Shown piece after piece: positions 16,782-24,874 of a DNA stretch of 64,000 nucleotides. Origin of the DNA: Anaerobutyricum hallii (GTDB taxonomy: Bacteria; Bacillota; Clostridia; Lachnospirales; Lachnospiraceae); assembly GCF_900209925.1 (NCBI RefSeq), contig NZ_LT907978.1, forward strand, positions 2,451,001 through 2,515,000, given 5' to 3'. Numbering within the stretch: the stretch's first letter is position 1; each line of letters starts with the position of its first letter. The position numbers and the translations under genes were made by a program. Below the pieces are notes generated by a model, which had not been told where the DNA came from, made no database searches, and saw only the letters and a program-made list of their open reading frames with translations.

Positions 16782-17285
16782 TTAAACTTCTCCTACCGTT
16801 TCAAATCCGCATATCCGCCAGTCTCTTACATATGCCTGACCTGTTTCTTCATAATAGCCAATATAATTCCTTATTTTAATTTTGATATCCGAAGGCTTCT
16901 TACTATACGTTATTGGCAGAATAAATCTTCCTCCTCCCGTTGTTGTGAATTGTAAACCCTCTTCTGTTGCCTTTGTTCTGGTAGAATCAATATCTAAATA
17001 TTGTCTTTCTGTATAGTATTGTTCCGTATCTTCTTCTGCTGTCTGATCTTCAATAAAACGGCTTTTCCATTCTCTCTTGATTGTTGAACGAATTATGCGG
17101 TATTCCATCTGTTCGTTAAATATACGGCATTCCAGCATTTTTTGAAAAGATTGTTCCAGCATTTCTTCTTCTTGAATGGATAACGGCCATTTTAAAATGC
17201 ATATCTTATCTGTGAAGGCGGCATATAAATACCCCTTATTTATTTTCCGAACTTCCCTTTTGATTTTTATTTCATCTAAGTTCAT
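16782..17285 (-). CDS. csx19: Csx19 (TIGR03984-type) type III-D subunit
   Basis: A 167-aa protein beginning MNLDEIKIKREVRKINKGYL and containing FTTTGGGRFILPITY and a C-terminal IRNYIGYYEETGQAYVRDWR with CGFE. This fits the small subunit found with csx10 in type III-D loci. The start codon overlaps the upstream stop (TAATG) with GGAGG in front, indicating tight coupling. The assignment rests on these motifs and on its position between the two Cas7-like genes. Confidence 0.75.
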   Translation of the reverse strand: MNLDEIKIKREVRKINKGYLYAAFTDKICILKWPLSIQEEEMLEQSFQKMLECRIFNEQMEYRIIRSTIKREWKSRFIEDQTAEEDTEQYYTERQYLDIDSTRTKATEEGLQFTTTGGGRFILPITYSKKPSDIKIKIRNYIGYYEETGQAYVRDWRICGFETVGEV

Positions 17286-18634
17286 TATGCATGTCCTCCT
17301 TCCATCATCTTCTGTATCAATTGCTGGTACATATGTGGTATTTCCTCTGCTTCCTGTGCAACCGGAATTTCTTCTCCATTGATCTGTATTTTTTCAATAG
17401 AAAATAGTCCTCTTCCAATGGATGTTAACCCACCAACAGAAAGTATTCCTAAGTGTAAATCCAATATAGCTGCCGATAAAGCTGCATAAAATTCTTTCTC
17501 TATCGTCTTTTCATTATTTTCCCTGTTAAAAGCCTTCTTTCTTGCATCCAGTTGAATTTTTAATTTTGTTTTTCCATTAAACCAGGTTTTCTCTGTATAT
17601 AATGCTCTATCAATGATTCCTCCTGTAAAACGATCAATAGCATTATGCGTTAATACTTTTTCTACTGCGTCTTTAATCTCACTTTCACTAAAATAAATTT
17701 GCGATTTATGACTAGTTGAACCAAAGTATTGTTCGAATTTATTTTCTGTGATTCGATTGATGTGATGGCGAAATGCTCCTGCCCAGGAAGTTCCCGGAAT
17801 AACCGGAATCTCTTCGTTGTTTTTACCACGTATATAAGACATCTGTTTATAGTCTGGTTCTCTATTTTCACCTTCTCTTTGTACTGTTGTTGTATAACGT
17901 CGAATAGAGATTCCACTTTCTTGTTTCAGGGAAAGAATGATTTCAAGAAGACCTTTGTCTTGTTCCTCAGATGCAGCAAATTGCTCTATACTTTGCTCCA
18001 CCCATCCGTTCTCACTATACATATCAAAATCCAGCCACTGGTCTATTCCGGCTTCGTCCCATATAAACTCTGCTCTTTGTACTTTACAAAGCTTTGTCTG
18101 TCCCAGTCCACGTGAAGCTTTAGAACCAAAGTGAATGTGTCCCCTTTTCCACTGCTGTGCGATTAGATACCCAACTTCTCTTTCTTGCGGTATATCTCCA
18201 GCTTCATCCTTGATATCCTGCTCTAACCAGGTTTCTAACTCAATACCCGGTTCCAACACTTCAAAATCAAATTTCGCACCTGCCAGCGCTGTTTTATACT
18301 CATCCAAAGCAACACTATCTCTTACTGATATTTTATAATCTTTTTTCTTGATTTTTGCATCATATAAAATAACCTGACTGGCTTCTATTTCTGGTTGTCC
18401 GTTCTTATCTGTATCGGTTTCCAGATTCTTTACTGTTCCAAATAAAGACTGATATTCTTTCGGTAATACACTTCGAAAAATTCCTGTTATTGTACTTCCC
18501 GGAATATATGGTGTTCCACTTCCGTCTTTTATCAAATCATTATCCGTTACTTCATTTTGTCCATTCCCAATATTCATTGCAGAGGTAATTTTAAATTTGT
18601 AACGATAATATACCTTTTTCTTTATCTCCCCCAT
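17285..18634 (-). CDS. Double Cas7 (Cas7-2x, Csm3-like) RAMP protein
   Basis: Two RAMP/Cas7 units lie in one 449-aa chain. The first has ITSAMNIGNGQNEVTDNDLI then GTPYIPGSTITGIFRSV. The second has SGISIRRYTTTVQ, EPDYKQM and IPVIPGTSWAGAFRHHINR. Each ends in a glycine-rich loop (GSKASRGLGQTKL and SVGGLTSIGRGLFSI). In III-Dv complexes a fused pair of Cas7 subunits lines the crRNA and cuts target RNA; D in DNDLIKD and in EPDYKQ are candidates. I chose the ATG at 18634, which has GGAGG nine bases upstream; it follows the previous stop by two bases. Confidence 0.87.
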   Translation of the reverse strand: MGEIKKKVYYRYKFKITSAMNIGNGQNEVTDNDLIKDGSGTPYIPGSTITGIFRSVLPKEYQSLFGTVKNLETDTDKNGQPEIEASQVILYDAKIKKKDYKISVRDSVALDEYKTALAGAKFDFEVLEPGIELETWLEQDIKDEAGDIPQEREVGYLIAQQWKRGHIHFGSKASRGLGQTKLCKVQRAEFIWDEAGIDQWLDFDMYSENGWVEQSIEQFAASEEQDKGLLEIILSLKQESGISIRRYTTTVQREGENREPDYKQMSYIRGKNNEEIPVIPGTSWAGAFRHHINRITENKFEQYFGSTSHKSQIYFSESEIKDAVEKVLTHNAIDRFTGGIIDRALYTEKTWFNGKTKLKIQLDARKKAFNRENNEKTIEKEFYAALSAAILDLHLGILSVGGLTSIGRGLFSIEKIQINGEEIPVAQEAEEIPHMYQQLIQKMMEGGHA

Positions 18635-18636
18635 TA

Positions 18637-21000
18637 TTAAACCTCCGTCATTTCCTTCTCTTTCATTAAATACTTCTGTAAAACAAGCTGCTCCTGTAAA
18701 CAATAGTGCCAGAGTTCATATGCCAGATTCCGAGCTGCTTCTTCTCCATACCAATCACATAAATCTGTATATTCTTTATACACATTTCCTTTGTTGTCTT
18801 GTATCAGGCTTTTTACTATACTTATCTTCAAGTCTGATTTTTCCTCTTCTTTTTCTAACTCTCTAAATACCTTTTTCCCAAATAATTTTGACAAAAAGTC
18901 TGTCAATTCATCACGCACTTCTTCTCTTTTAACAGACTGAATCCTTTCTTTCAGATTGAAATATATTCTTTCTGCCTCATTAACTTCTCCTCTACATTCA
19001 TTTACCGCTTCCATAAGCATTAATTTCACGCGCCCTAATGTAGCCGCAGAAATTTTGAGACGTTTCTCTTTTTTATCTTGCTGTATGTTTTCGTACCAGT
19101 TTTTCTGCATTCTTTTATATAATTTTTCCTGAAGAATTACTTTAAGTTGTGGCTCTAACTCATCAAGCTCAGCTCTTACCTGCTGTATTTGTTCTTTTTT
19201 ATCCAAATGTAGTATTTTGTTTGTCATCTCCTGAGGGTCTAATTCATCAATACAATAACAGCAATCTTTTATATTTGTTATGGAGATTCTTCCAAGACCT
19301 TCTATATTTCGTTCACCTATATATTCTGGATATTCCTTTAAATCCGTTTCCAATACAAAACTAAAAGCACTTCCTGCTGCAATTGCCGGAACAGATTGTT
19401 TTTTCAAATTCCATTTCGCATGATATCCATTTAATACTTTTGTCTGGATATAATCCCCTGTATAACCTACACTCGTCTTTAGCCTTGTGTTGGTAATTCC
19501 AAGATATTTTGCAATCTCCTGTCGCACTTTTTCATGATATACTGTATAATTTCCTTCCTCGTCCATAAATACAGCATCACTCCGAAGTGTCACCATAATT
19601 GAATCTCCTTTAGGAAATATCTCCTGCTTAGTTTTTGATTTTGCTGCTGTTACTTCCACATCCCCTACAATATAACAGTGACCATACTGTACACTTTTCG
19701 ACTTTCCAAAACGCAGGTCGGTTTGAGACAGTAACTCAAGCACTACATTAAGCCATTTCTTTTCTGTCAGAATTGTTCCACCAAATAATTGTCCTGCCTC
19801 AATGACTTCCTCTGAATACAGTAAACCATTAGGTCTATCTTTACTTTTTTCTGTTGTATTATGATGATAGACCATCTCCATCTCTACTTCATGTACGGCA
19901 TATTTCCCATTCTTACATGCTACATATTTTCCTTTTAGTTTTTTGGGCTGATTTCCATTGTCTGAGCAATAAGAAATATCTTCTTTATATCTTTTTTCCT
20001 GTTCTTTTTCATCATTGCAAATAATGTTCACCAGTTTTTTTGTTTTCTTTAGACGATTGATATACTGTGGCGCAGGATAACAAATAAGATACTCTTCTCC
20101 CTTTTTAGAGACCGGCATCAAATCAGAATAACAAACCTGCCCATCTAAAAACAGAGCCTGAAATGCCTCATCCTCTGCTGTTCCTGTTTTCAAATACTGT
20201 GCAGCGATTGCGCCAAGTACACTCGCACCACTGATATAAGTTACAGACCCCCGAATATCATTTGCACTCATTTTTAACGGTTCATGATTTTGAATCACAT
20301 ACTGAATCTTTACTTTTCCTTCTTCTCCCGCAACAGTATCCAATCCCTTTATTTCTGTCTTAGAATAAAGTTCCCGGCCTTCTCCCATCTCTATTTGTAT
20401 GTTTCCAAGTCCTCGATTTCTCTTCATTCCAATATGTCTTGTAGCTTTCATAATGCGTAAAAGTACATTTTCTAATACTTCTCTTTCTTCTTTTCTACAA
20501 GTATAGCTAATCGGTGCTTCAAATACGAGTGCCTTTTCTTTTTGTGCAAAATTATTTTGTCTTACAACTCTTGTAAATCGTAAAGATCCATCCTGCGCTA
20601 CGCCTGATTCTCCTATTTGTGTCTGCGCCTGCACCATCGTAAACTGATCTAGCAACTCCTGCGCACCTAAATATTCCGCTGCACCAAATGTCTTTTCTTT
20701 TAAAGTCTCTATTGCTTTTTCTTTTTTCTTCCATCCGATCGGAAATGCGTTCCCTATTATCACACCATAGCTGCCATTATCTCCTGATACACCAAAAATT
20801 CTTTTTATCTGTGCTTGATCTGTTTTAATCATGTAGGCAGATTCTTTCATGCATCCTTTTAAACGCCTTCCTGAAATAAATGGAACTCCATATTTATCGT
20901 ACGAAATATCACTATCAATAAGTCCTGCGTAAGAAAAACCGGAACCTGCACATAGATCAGACTTTAACGTAATCTTCAAACTATTTTGAATTGTTACCAT
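18637..21000 (-). CDS. csx10: Csx10-like Cas7-Cas5-Cas11 fusion
   Basis: A 787-aa protein. The N-terminus is a RAMP domain of Csx10 type: LKSDLCAGSGFSYAGLIDSD, YDKYGVPFISGRRLKGCMKE and KRNRGLGNIQI. A second RAMP region follows (LRFGKSKSVQYGHCYI, about residue 430). The last ~190 residues are helical and charged, ending with a small globular part (LAYELWHYCLQEQLV), consistent with a Cas11-like small subunit. No separate Cas5 or Cas11 gene exists in the operon. The ATG at 21000 has GGGGGAAG before it, and cas10 overlaps by 20 bp. Confidence 0.83.
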   Translation of the reverse strand: MVTIQNSLKITLKSDLCAGSGFSYAGLIDSDISYDKYGVPFISGRRLKGCMKESAYMIKTDQAQIKRIFGVSGDNGSYGVIIGNAFPIGWKKKEKAIETLKEKTFGAAEYLGAQELLDQFTMVQAQTQIGESGVAQDGSLRFTRVVRQNNFAQKEKALVFEAPISYTCRKEEREVLENVLLRIMKATRHIGMKRNRGLGNIQIEMGEGRELYSKTEIKGLDTVAGEEGKVKIQYVIQNHEPLKMSANDIRGSVTYISGASVLGAIAAQYLKTGTAEDEAFQALFLDGQVCYSDLMPVSKKGEEYLICYPAPQYINRLKKTKKLVNIICNDEKEQEKRYKEDISYCSDNGNQPKKLKGKYVACKNGKYAVHEVEMEMVYHHNTTEKSKDRPNGLLYSEEVIEAGQLFGGTILTEKKWLNVVLELLSQTDLRFGKSKSVQYGHCYIVGDVEVTAAKSKTKQEIFPKGDSIMVTLRSDAVFMDEEGNYTVYHEKVRQEIAKYLGITNTRLKTSVGYTGDYIQTKVLNGYHAKWNLKKQSVPAIAAGSAFSFVLETDLKEYPEYIGERNIEGLGRISITNIKDCCYCIDELDPQEMTNKILHLDKKEQIQQVRAELDELEPQLKVILQEKLYKRMQKNWYENIQQDKKEKRLKISAATLGRVKLMLMEAVNECRGEVNEAERIYFNLKERIQSVKREEVRDELTDFLSKLFGKKVFRELEKEEEKSDLKISIVKSLIQDNKGNVYKEYTDLCDWYGEEAARNLAYELWHYCLQEQLVLQKYLMKEKEMTEV

Positions 21001-22681
21001 ATTTTTCTTCCCCCTCTTCTTTGCGAAACCACAAATCATAAACTATCACAATATCATAAATCATTTTCCGGTATTTCTTATATTTTTGTCCAAATTCTTC
21101 TCTGTCTTCCTGTACAAATATTTCTTTCATTCTACGTTTGATATCTTCATCAGACTGATGTGCATAAATTCTTCGCATTTCAAGATTAAATGCGCCCTCA
21201 GACAATTTTGCAGCTACCGCCAAATCTTTTACATTTGTACGACTTTCTATCATCTGAAGTGCTTCTACAACTTTTTCTATTTCCATTATCGTAATATCTT
21301 CTGGCATTTTACTTGTTGTATTTTTCTCATCTGCCATATCTAAAAGCCATGGTTTACTTATTAACCCACCTACTTCTTTTTCACGAATATCCTCTAAGCT
21401 CATTCCGATTCCTTTTTGACAATAATGAACATCAATATAGCAGACTTCTTTACTTTTTCCTTCCTTTTCACGAGCTTTTTCAAGCTTTTTCATTCGTGTT
21501 TTTCCAGATTCACAACATTCTTCTGCTATTTTATAAGCTTGAGCATATGGTGCATGGCTGTGAAAAATAGCAATTCCTGCACAGGCGCTGCATGGCTCGG
21601 TACTATCTTTCCAGCTTACTTGATGAAGCCCTTTTAAATATGTTTTTGCTATATCATAAGCATCTCTTGCATTACAGATTAAATTAATTTCATCTCCTGC
21701 AAATACCACTAATCGCTTTCCTGCTTTTTTCTTCCCTTTCTTTGCTTTTTCTTCCAACATCTGGTCTATATCTTTTATTCGGTCCTCTACATAATTTTTC
21801 TGAATAAATTCAGATGTTTCACGTAGTTTTTTTACGCATTGATCATAGGATGTTTCTGTTCCTAAAACATTCTGCACTTTCGCTCCCATATTATTTCCAT
21901 CAATATAAACCACTGCAAGAAGACTTTCCTCACCTTTTCTGGTTACCAGTTTATCTAAATCTTTCTCTCCATACTTCTCATTATAAACATCTAAATGTTT
22001 GGCCAGCTTAGCTTCTGCTTCTGTACTTACTTTTTTCCTCGTATTTTCATTATATTTTGTTAATGGAAGCGAAGTTACCTCGTCCACCTGAACAAACGGC
22101 AGTGTGTTTACCGGACAAATCACGCTCTCTTCCGCTTCACTGATTCGATGCTTTTCATATAATTTCTTCCGATCTTCTATAAAATTTACTAAACCATTTT
22201 CCAATTCAATATAAGTACACAGCACCTTTAACGTATACAATTCTTTTAATAACTTTCTTGTAAAAATCTTATTAATCTCTATACAGGTTTCCTTGTCTTT
22301 ATATAATACAAAGAAATTACCTCCCCCTTCATACACAACTTCACCTGCATATCTTGCAGCACACTTTTCATCCTGCATCATACGCTCAAATGCCTTCTGT
22401 GAAAACTCTTTCCCTTTATTTATTTCACTAATATATTCTGGTTCCTTTTTTGGATCATTATAGTTATAAATCCCACAGACTGCATCATCAGATAATGGTA
22501 TTCCCTCCTTCTTCGCCTTACGTCTCATATATTCTTCTGCTGACGGGAATAAGTATTCTTTAAAACAATCTCTGATAATACAGGATCCTCCGACAATTTC
22601 TTTTAACTTATTTGTCTTGAATATGTATTCTTGTTTTCCTCTGACATCATACATTGCCAGTGCGTATTTTGAATTGCTCAT
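20981..22681 (-). CDS. cas10: Cas10 (type III-D), no HD domain
   Basis: A 566-aa Cas10. It starts directly with the palm region (MSNSKYALAMYDVRGKQEYI), so the HD nuclease domain is absent. The first palm shows YEGGGNFFVLY (about 117-127). The second has VVYIDGNNMG (D261) and FAGDEINLI, where A328-G329-D330-E331 stands in place of GGDD; this resembles the GGDEF form and keeps both acidic residues. A CSACAG follows. With a CARF-HEPN protein in the locus, cyclic oligoadenylate synthesis is plausible. GAGGGAGGG precedes the ATG. It is the first gene of the effector operon. Confidence 0.92.
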   Translation of the reverse strand: MSNSKYALAMYDVRGKQEYIFKTNKLKEIVGGSCIIRDCFKEYLFPSAEEYMRRKAKKEGIPLSDDAVCGIYNYNDPKKEPEYISEINKGKEFSQKAFERMMQDEKCAARYAGEVVYEGGGNFFVLYKDKETCIEINKIFTRKLLKELYTLKVLCTYIELENGLVNFIEDRKKLYEKHRISEAEESVICPVNTLPFVQVDEVTSLPLTKYNENTRKKVSTEAEAKLAKHLDVYNEKYGEKDLDKLVTRKGEESLLAVVYIDGNNMGAKVQNVLGTETSYDQCVKKLRETSEFIQKNYVEDRIKDIDQMLEEKAKKGKKKAGKRLVVFAGDEINLICNARDAYDIAKTYLKGLHQVSWKDSTEPCSACAGIAIFHSHAPYAQAYKIAEECCESGKTRMKKLEKAREKEGKSKEVCYIDVHYCQKGIGMSLEDIREKEVGGLISKPWLLDMADEKNTTSKMPEDITIMEIEKVVEALQMIESRTNVKDLAVAAKLSEGAFNLEMRRIYAHQSDEDIKRRMKEIFVQEDREEFGQKYKKYRKMIYDIVIVYDLWFRKEEGEEKYGNNSK

Positions 22682-22712
22682 TCTCTTTCCCTCCCTCTTA
22701 TTTATAATTTTA

Positions 22713-22756
22713 TTTTATCTCATTTTCTTGGCAAATCCAAACTTTTTATTTATAAT
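22713..22756. promoter_or_regulatory. Divergent cas6/cas10 promoter region
   Basis: For cas6, TTGGCA (22728-22733) and TATAAT (22751-22756) are 17 bp apart on the plus strand. The minus strand has TTGCCA overlapping the same site and a TAAAAT 16 bp downstream towards cas10. The two -35 boxes share bases, so the effector operon and cas6 are probably coordinately controlled. Confidence 0.65.
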
Positions 22757-22801
22757 ATAGTATAGTTTGATAAATTTATATAATAAATCTGGAGGATTGT
22801 T

Positions 22802-23542
22802 ATGCGTTTTTACCTCACTTTTGAACCTGAAGGTGTCCTTACTTTACCTTTGGCACACCACCACATATTACAAGGCTTTATTTATTCTGTTATTTCCAGC
22901 AATAAAAACTACAGTCAATTTTTACATGAACAAGGCTATCGTACATCCGGAAGTTCTTTTAAACTTTTTACTTTTGGTCCATTGAACGGAACATACCACG
23001 TAAATAGACAACGAAAAGAAATTCGTTTTTTTGGTGCGGTTACTTTTGAAGTTCGCAGTGCAGACTTTCGTTTCAGCGAAGCTTTCCTTGATGGCTTATA
23101 TTCTAATACTCTTTTTCATCTTGGAGGCACCAATATTCATATTACAGATATAAATACGGATTCTTATAAGATAACAAGCAATCGCATACAAGTTCGTATG
23201 CTTTCCCCAATTGTCTTATACCACACCGTTTCTACTCCCGAAGGGAATAAAACTATTTATCATAATCCTCTCGAAGACCATTATGAAACCTGGCTTAATG
23301 ATAATCTGCAGCGAAAGTATTATTCTCTTTATCATAACAATTCTGTTCCATATATAAAGTTCTCGACTATATGTGTAAGCAGTCGAGACAAATATGTAAC
23401 ATTATTTAAAAATCATACTTATATTAATGGCTGGAAAGGCACTTATCAATTACAAGCGCCTTCCGATATTCTCGACTTTTTGTATTATGCCGGCCTTGGT
23501 TCCAAGAATTCTGAGGGTTTTGGAATGTTCGAAGTAAAATAA
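22802..23542 (+). CDS. cas6: CRISPR endoribonuclease Cas6
   Basis: A 246-aa Cas6. It begins MRFYLTFEPEGVLTLPLAHH, then LQGFIYSVI, has the family's FKLFTFGPL segment, and ends with the glycine-rich loop GLGSKNSEGFGMFEVK. Cas6 cuts the pre-crRNA in the repeat to leave the ATTGAGAC handle. His in the N-terminal LAHHHILQ is a candidate catalytic residue. GGAGG sits seven bases before the ATG. It is the only cas gene on the plus strand. Confidence 0.93.
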   Translation: MRFYLTFEPEGVLTLPLAHHHILQGFIYSVISSNKNYSQFLHEQGYRTSGSSFKLFTFGPLNGTYHVNRQRKEIRFFGAVTFEVRSADFRFSEAFLDGLYSNTLFHLGGTNIHITDINTDSYKITSNRIQVRMLSPIVLYHTVSTPEGNKTIYHNPLEDHYETWLNDNLQRKYYSLYHNNSVPYIKFSTICVSSRDKYVTLFKNHTYINGWKGTYQLQAPSDILDFLYYAGLGSKNSEGFGMFEVK

Positions 23543-23584
23543 AAAAAGCAGCCGGAGATGATATGACATCTTCTCTGGTTGCTC
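23541..23584 (-). terminator. Terminator of the small-ORF/hicB operon
   Basis: On the minus strand AGCAACCAGAGA pairs (with G-U pairs) with TCTCCGGCTGCT and is followed by seven T. It overlaps the cas6 stop codon, so the two convergent units end here. Confidence 0.8.
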
Positions 23585-23600
23585 TTAAGCTGATTACATA

Positions 23601-23741
23601 TTAGCGACTTTCTTTTCGGATTGTTCCAATTTTTTTATCACTTCTGGTGTCTCTTCCATTTTTATTACGAATAGTTCCTGGTGGTAATCCATGTTTTTTT
23701 TCAAATGTTCCTACAGTACAGTCTGATCTTGTTCTTCTCAT
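23601..23741 (-). CDS. 46-aa basic small protein
   Basis: The frame starts at an ATG preceded by AGAGGTGATT and encodes MRRTRSDCTVGTFEKKHGLP then PGTIRNKNGRD and TRSDKKIGTIRKESR. It is very basic, with several GT(I/F) repeats (VGTF, PGTI, IGTI). It resembles nothing I can name, but its regular motif spacing suggests a conserved DNA- or RNA-binding peptide. It is the last ORF before the operon terminator. Confidence 0.6.
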   Translation of the reverse strand: MRRTRSDCTVGTFEKKHGLPPGTIRNKNGRDTRSDKKIGTIRKESR

Positions 23742-23766
23742 AACCAATCACCTCTCATTAAACACA

Positions 23767-23838
23767 TTAAAAAGATCCCCGAAGAATATCACTTACAGCA
23801 ACAATAATACGTGCAGCTACTTCTAACTTACCTAACAT
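23767..23838 (-). CDS. 23-aa amphipathic small ORF
   Basis: The ATG follows AGAGGAG by eight bases. The peptide begins MLGKLEVAARIIVAV and ends SDILRGSF. It can form an amphipathic or membrane-inserting helix. It is close in style to the 17-codon ORF just upstream (MLAKIIAKII core) and to the one at 1561-1614. Function unknown. Confidence 0.5.
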   Translation of the reverse strand: MLGKLEVAARIIVAVSDILRGSF

Positions 23839-23927
23839 AATAAAGACTCCTCTCATTTTTAAATACAATCATAAATATAGGATAAATTTAGATATAAACT
23901 ATACAACAACAAAGCTTCTTCTCTGTA

Positions 23928-23936
23928 CCCCCCCCC
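23928..23936. repeat. Nine-base C homopolymer
   Basis: Nine consecutive C (G9 on the transcribed minus strand) lie between two small ORFs in an otherwise AT-rich stretch. It may vary in length between cells or reflect a sequencing uncertainty. Confidence 0.8.
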
Positions 23937-23947
23937 GGATACAAATA

Positions 23948-24001
23948 CTATCTTACGATAATTTTTGCAATAATTTTAGCAAGCATACATAAATTTTTCA
24001 C
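23948..24001 (-). CDS. 17-codon cationic amphipathic small ORF
   Basis: A GTG preceded by AAAGGAGGGACAGCA opens the frame MKNLCMLAKIIAKIIVR. The peptide has lysines or arginine spaced through an Ile/Leu/Ala helix, as in membrane-active peptides. It lies 34 bp downstream of hicB. The near-perfect ribosome site is the main evidence for expression. Confidence 0.5.
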   Translation of the reverse strand: MKNLCMLAKIIAKIIVR

Positions 24002-24035
24002 TGCTGTCCCTCCTTTTTAATAACTTAATACATAT

Positions 24036-24428
24036 TTATCTATTTTCAATCCCTAGTTCTTCCTTAATTCCCCGAACCATAGCAGCCGAGAAATTGACTT
24101 TTTTACCTTTTGCTAAGATATCCAGCCACTGAGGAATTGTTACCGTTTTCTTTACATAAATTTCCTTTATATTATTTCTAAAATACGGCATCCATATATG
24201 AATATATGCTGCTCCTTTTATATCTGACGATGGCTTAGGAAGTTCTCTGTTCTCTGCTTCATAATCCATAATGGTTAAAGCTAGTATATCCTGTGCCGTT
24301 CTCACAACATCATCTATATCATCTGTTTCACTATATGTAAGTATATCTGGAAAATCAACAAAACGAATTTCTGTTTCTCCCTCTTCTCCTTTACTAAAAA
24401 TTGCTGGATAAATATAGTTTTCTTTCAT
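24036..24428 (-). CDS. hicB: HicB-family antitoxin
   Basis: A 130-aa protein. The N-terminal HicB fold shows YIYPAIFSKGEEGETEIRFV then DFPDILTYSETDDIDDVVRT and AQDILALTIMDYE. The C-terminus (VTIPQWLDILAKGKKVNFSA then MVRGIKEELGI) looks like a ribbon-helix-helix DNA-binding domain. HicB neutralises the HicA RNase and represses its own promoter. Unusually, hicA is not downstream but divergent at 24875, and hicB is surrounded by tiny ORFs in one transcription unit. Confidence 0.85.
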   Translation of the reverse strand: MKENYIYPAIFSKGEEGETEIRFVDFPDILTYSETDDIDDVVRTAQDILALTIMDYEAENRELPKPSSDIKGAAYIHIWMPYFRNNIKEIYVKKTVTIPQWLDILAKGKKVNFSAAMVRGIKEELGIENR

Positions 24429-24457
24429 GGGTTTATTTTTCTCCTTACCTTTTTTTC

Positions 24458-24484
24458 GGCATCTGCCTTTATAAGACAGATGCC
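24458..24484 (-). promoter_or_regulatory. Hairpin in front of hicB
   Basis: GGCATCTG and CAGATGCC can pair across 11 bases, about 30 bp upstream of the hicB start and just after the stop of the 24-codon ORF. There is no T-tract on the minus strand, so an RNA-stability or attenuation role is more likely than full termination. Confidence 0.45.
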
Positions 24485-24497
24485 TTATTAAATATTA

Positions 24498-24572
24498 TCA
24501 ATGACACAACTCCTTGCCGCTTAATCTGCACACAATTTGTAATGGACATGTAAAACATCCCAATATACTCAT
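24498..24572 (-). CDS. 24-aa cysteine-rich small ORF
   Basis: AAGAGGAGG lies nine bases before the ATG. The peptide starts MSILGCFTCPLQIVC and ends RLSGKELCH, with four cysteines including a CxxC. Its ATG overlaps the stop of the preceding 27-codon ORF (ATGA), a sign of translational coupling. Function unknown. Confidence 0.5.
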   Translation of the reverse strand: MSILGCFTCPLQIVCRLSGKELCH

Positions 24573-24652
24573 AAACAAATACCTCCTCTTAAGATTTCCA
24601 CATTTTTTTCAGATACATATCTTGTAATATCAAACAATTCCAATGTTCCCAT
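24569..24652 (-). CDS. 27-aa small ORF, first of the hicB operon
   Basis: GAGAGGAG precedes the ATG by seven bases. The peptide begins MGTLELFDITRYVSEKNVE and ends ILRGGICL. It is the first ORF after the promoter at 24711-24739 and overlaps the next ORF by four bases. The 3' end of its own frame doubles as the ribosome site of that ORF, so it might be only a leader. Confidence 0.45.
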   Translation of the reverse strand: MGTLELFDITRYVSEKNVEILRGGICL

Positions 24653-24710
24653 AAATACTCTCCTCTCTGCGAAAAGTTCTTTAAGTTAATCATCCCTGTT
24701 TCTGATACGT

Positions 24711-24739
24711 ATTGTAACACGTGTTATTATTCCTGTCAA
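24711..24739 (-). promoter_or_regulatory. Promoter of the small-ORF/hicB operon with palindromic operator
   Basis: TTGACA (24734-24739) and TACAAT (24711-24716) are 17 bp apart. The 12-bp perfect palindrome TAACACGTGTTA (24715-24726) lies in the spacer and overlaps the -10, a classic repressor position. HicB is the obvious candidate. Confidence 0.8.
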
Positions 24740-24761
24740 TAGTTTTTTTCAATTTTTTTAA

Positions 24762-24790
24762 TTGACTATTCTGTCTGTCAAAGTTATAAT
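24762..24790 (+). promoter_or_regulatory. hicA promoter
   Basis: TTGACT (24762-24767) and TATAAT (24785-24790) are 17 bp apart. The -35 boxes of the two divergent promoters are only 22 bp apart. Confidence 0.75.
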
Positions 24791-24874
24791 ATATGTATAT
24801 ATTATTCATATGTCTTATATAAAAGTTCAGCTTTTTTTGTTGCTATTAACTTTTGCAAATATAAGGAGATACAT

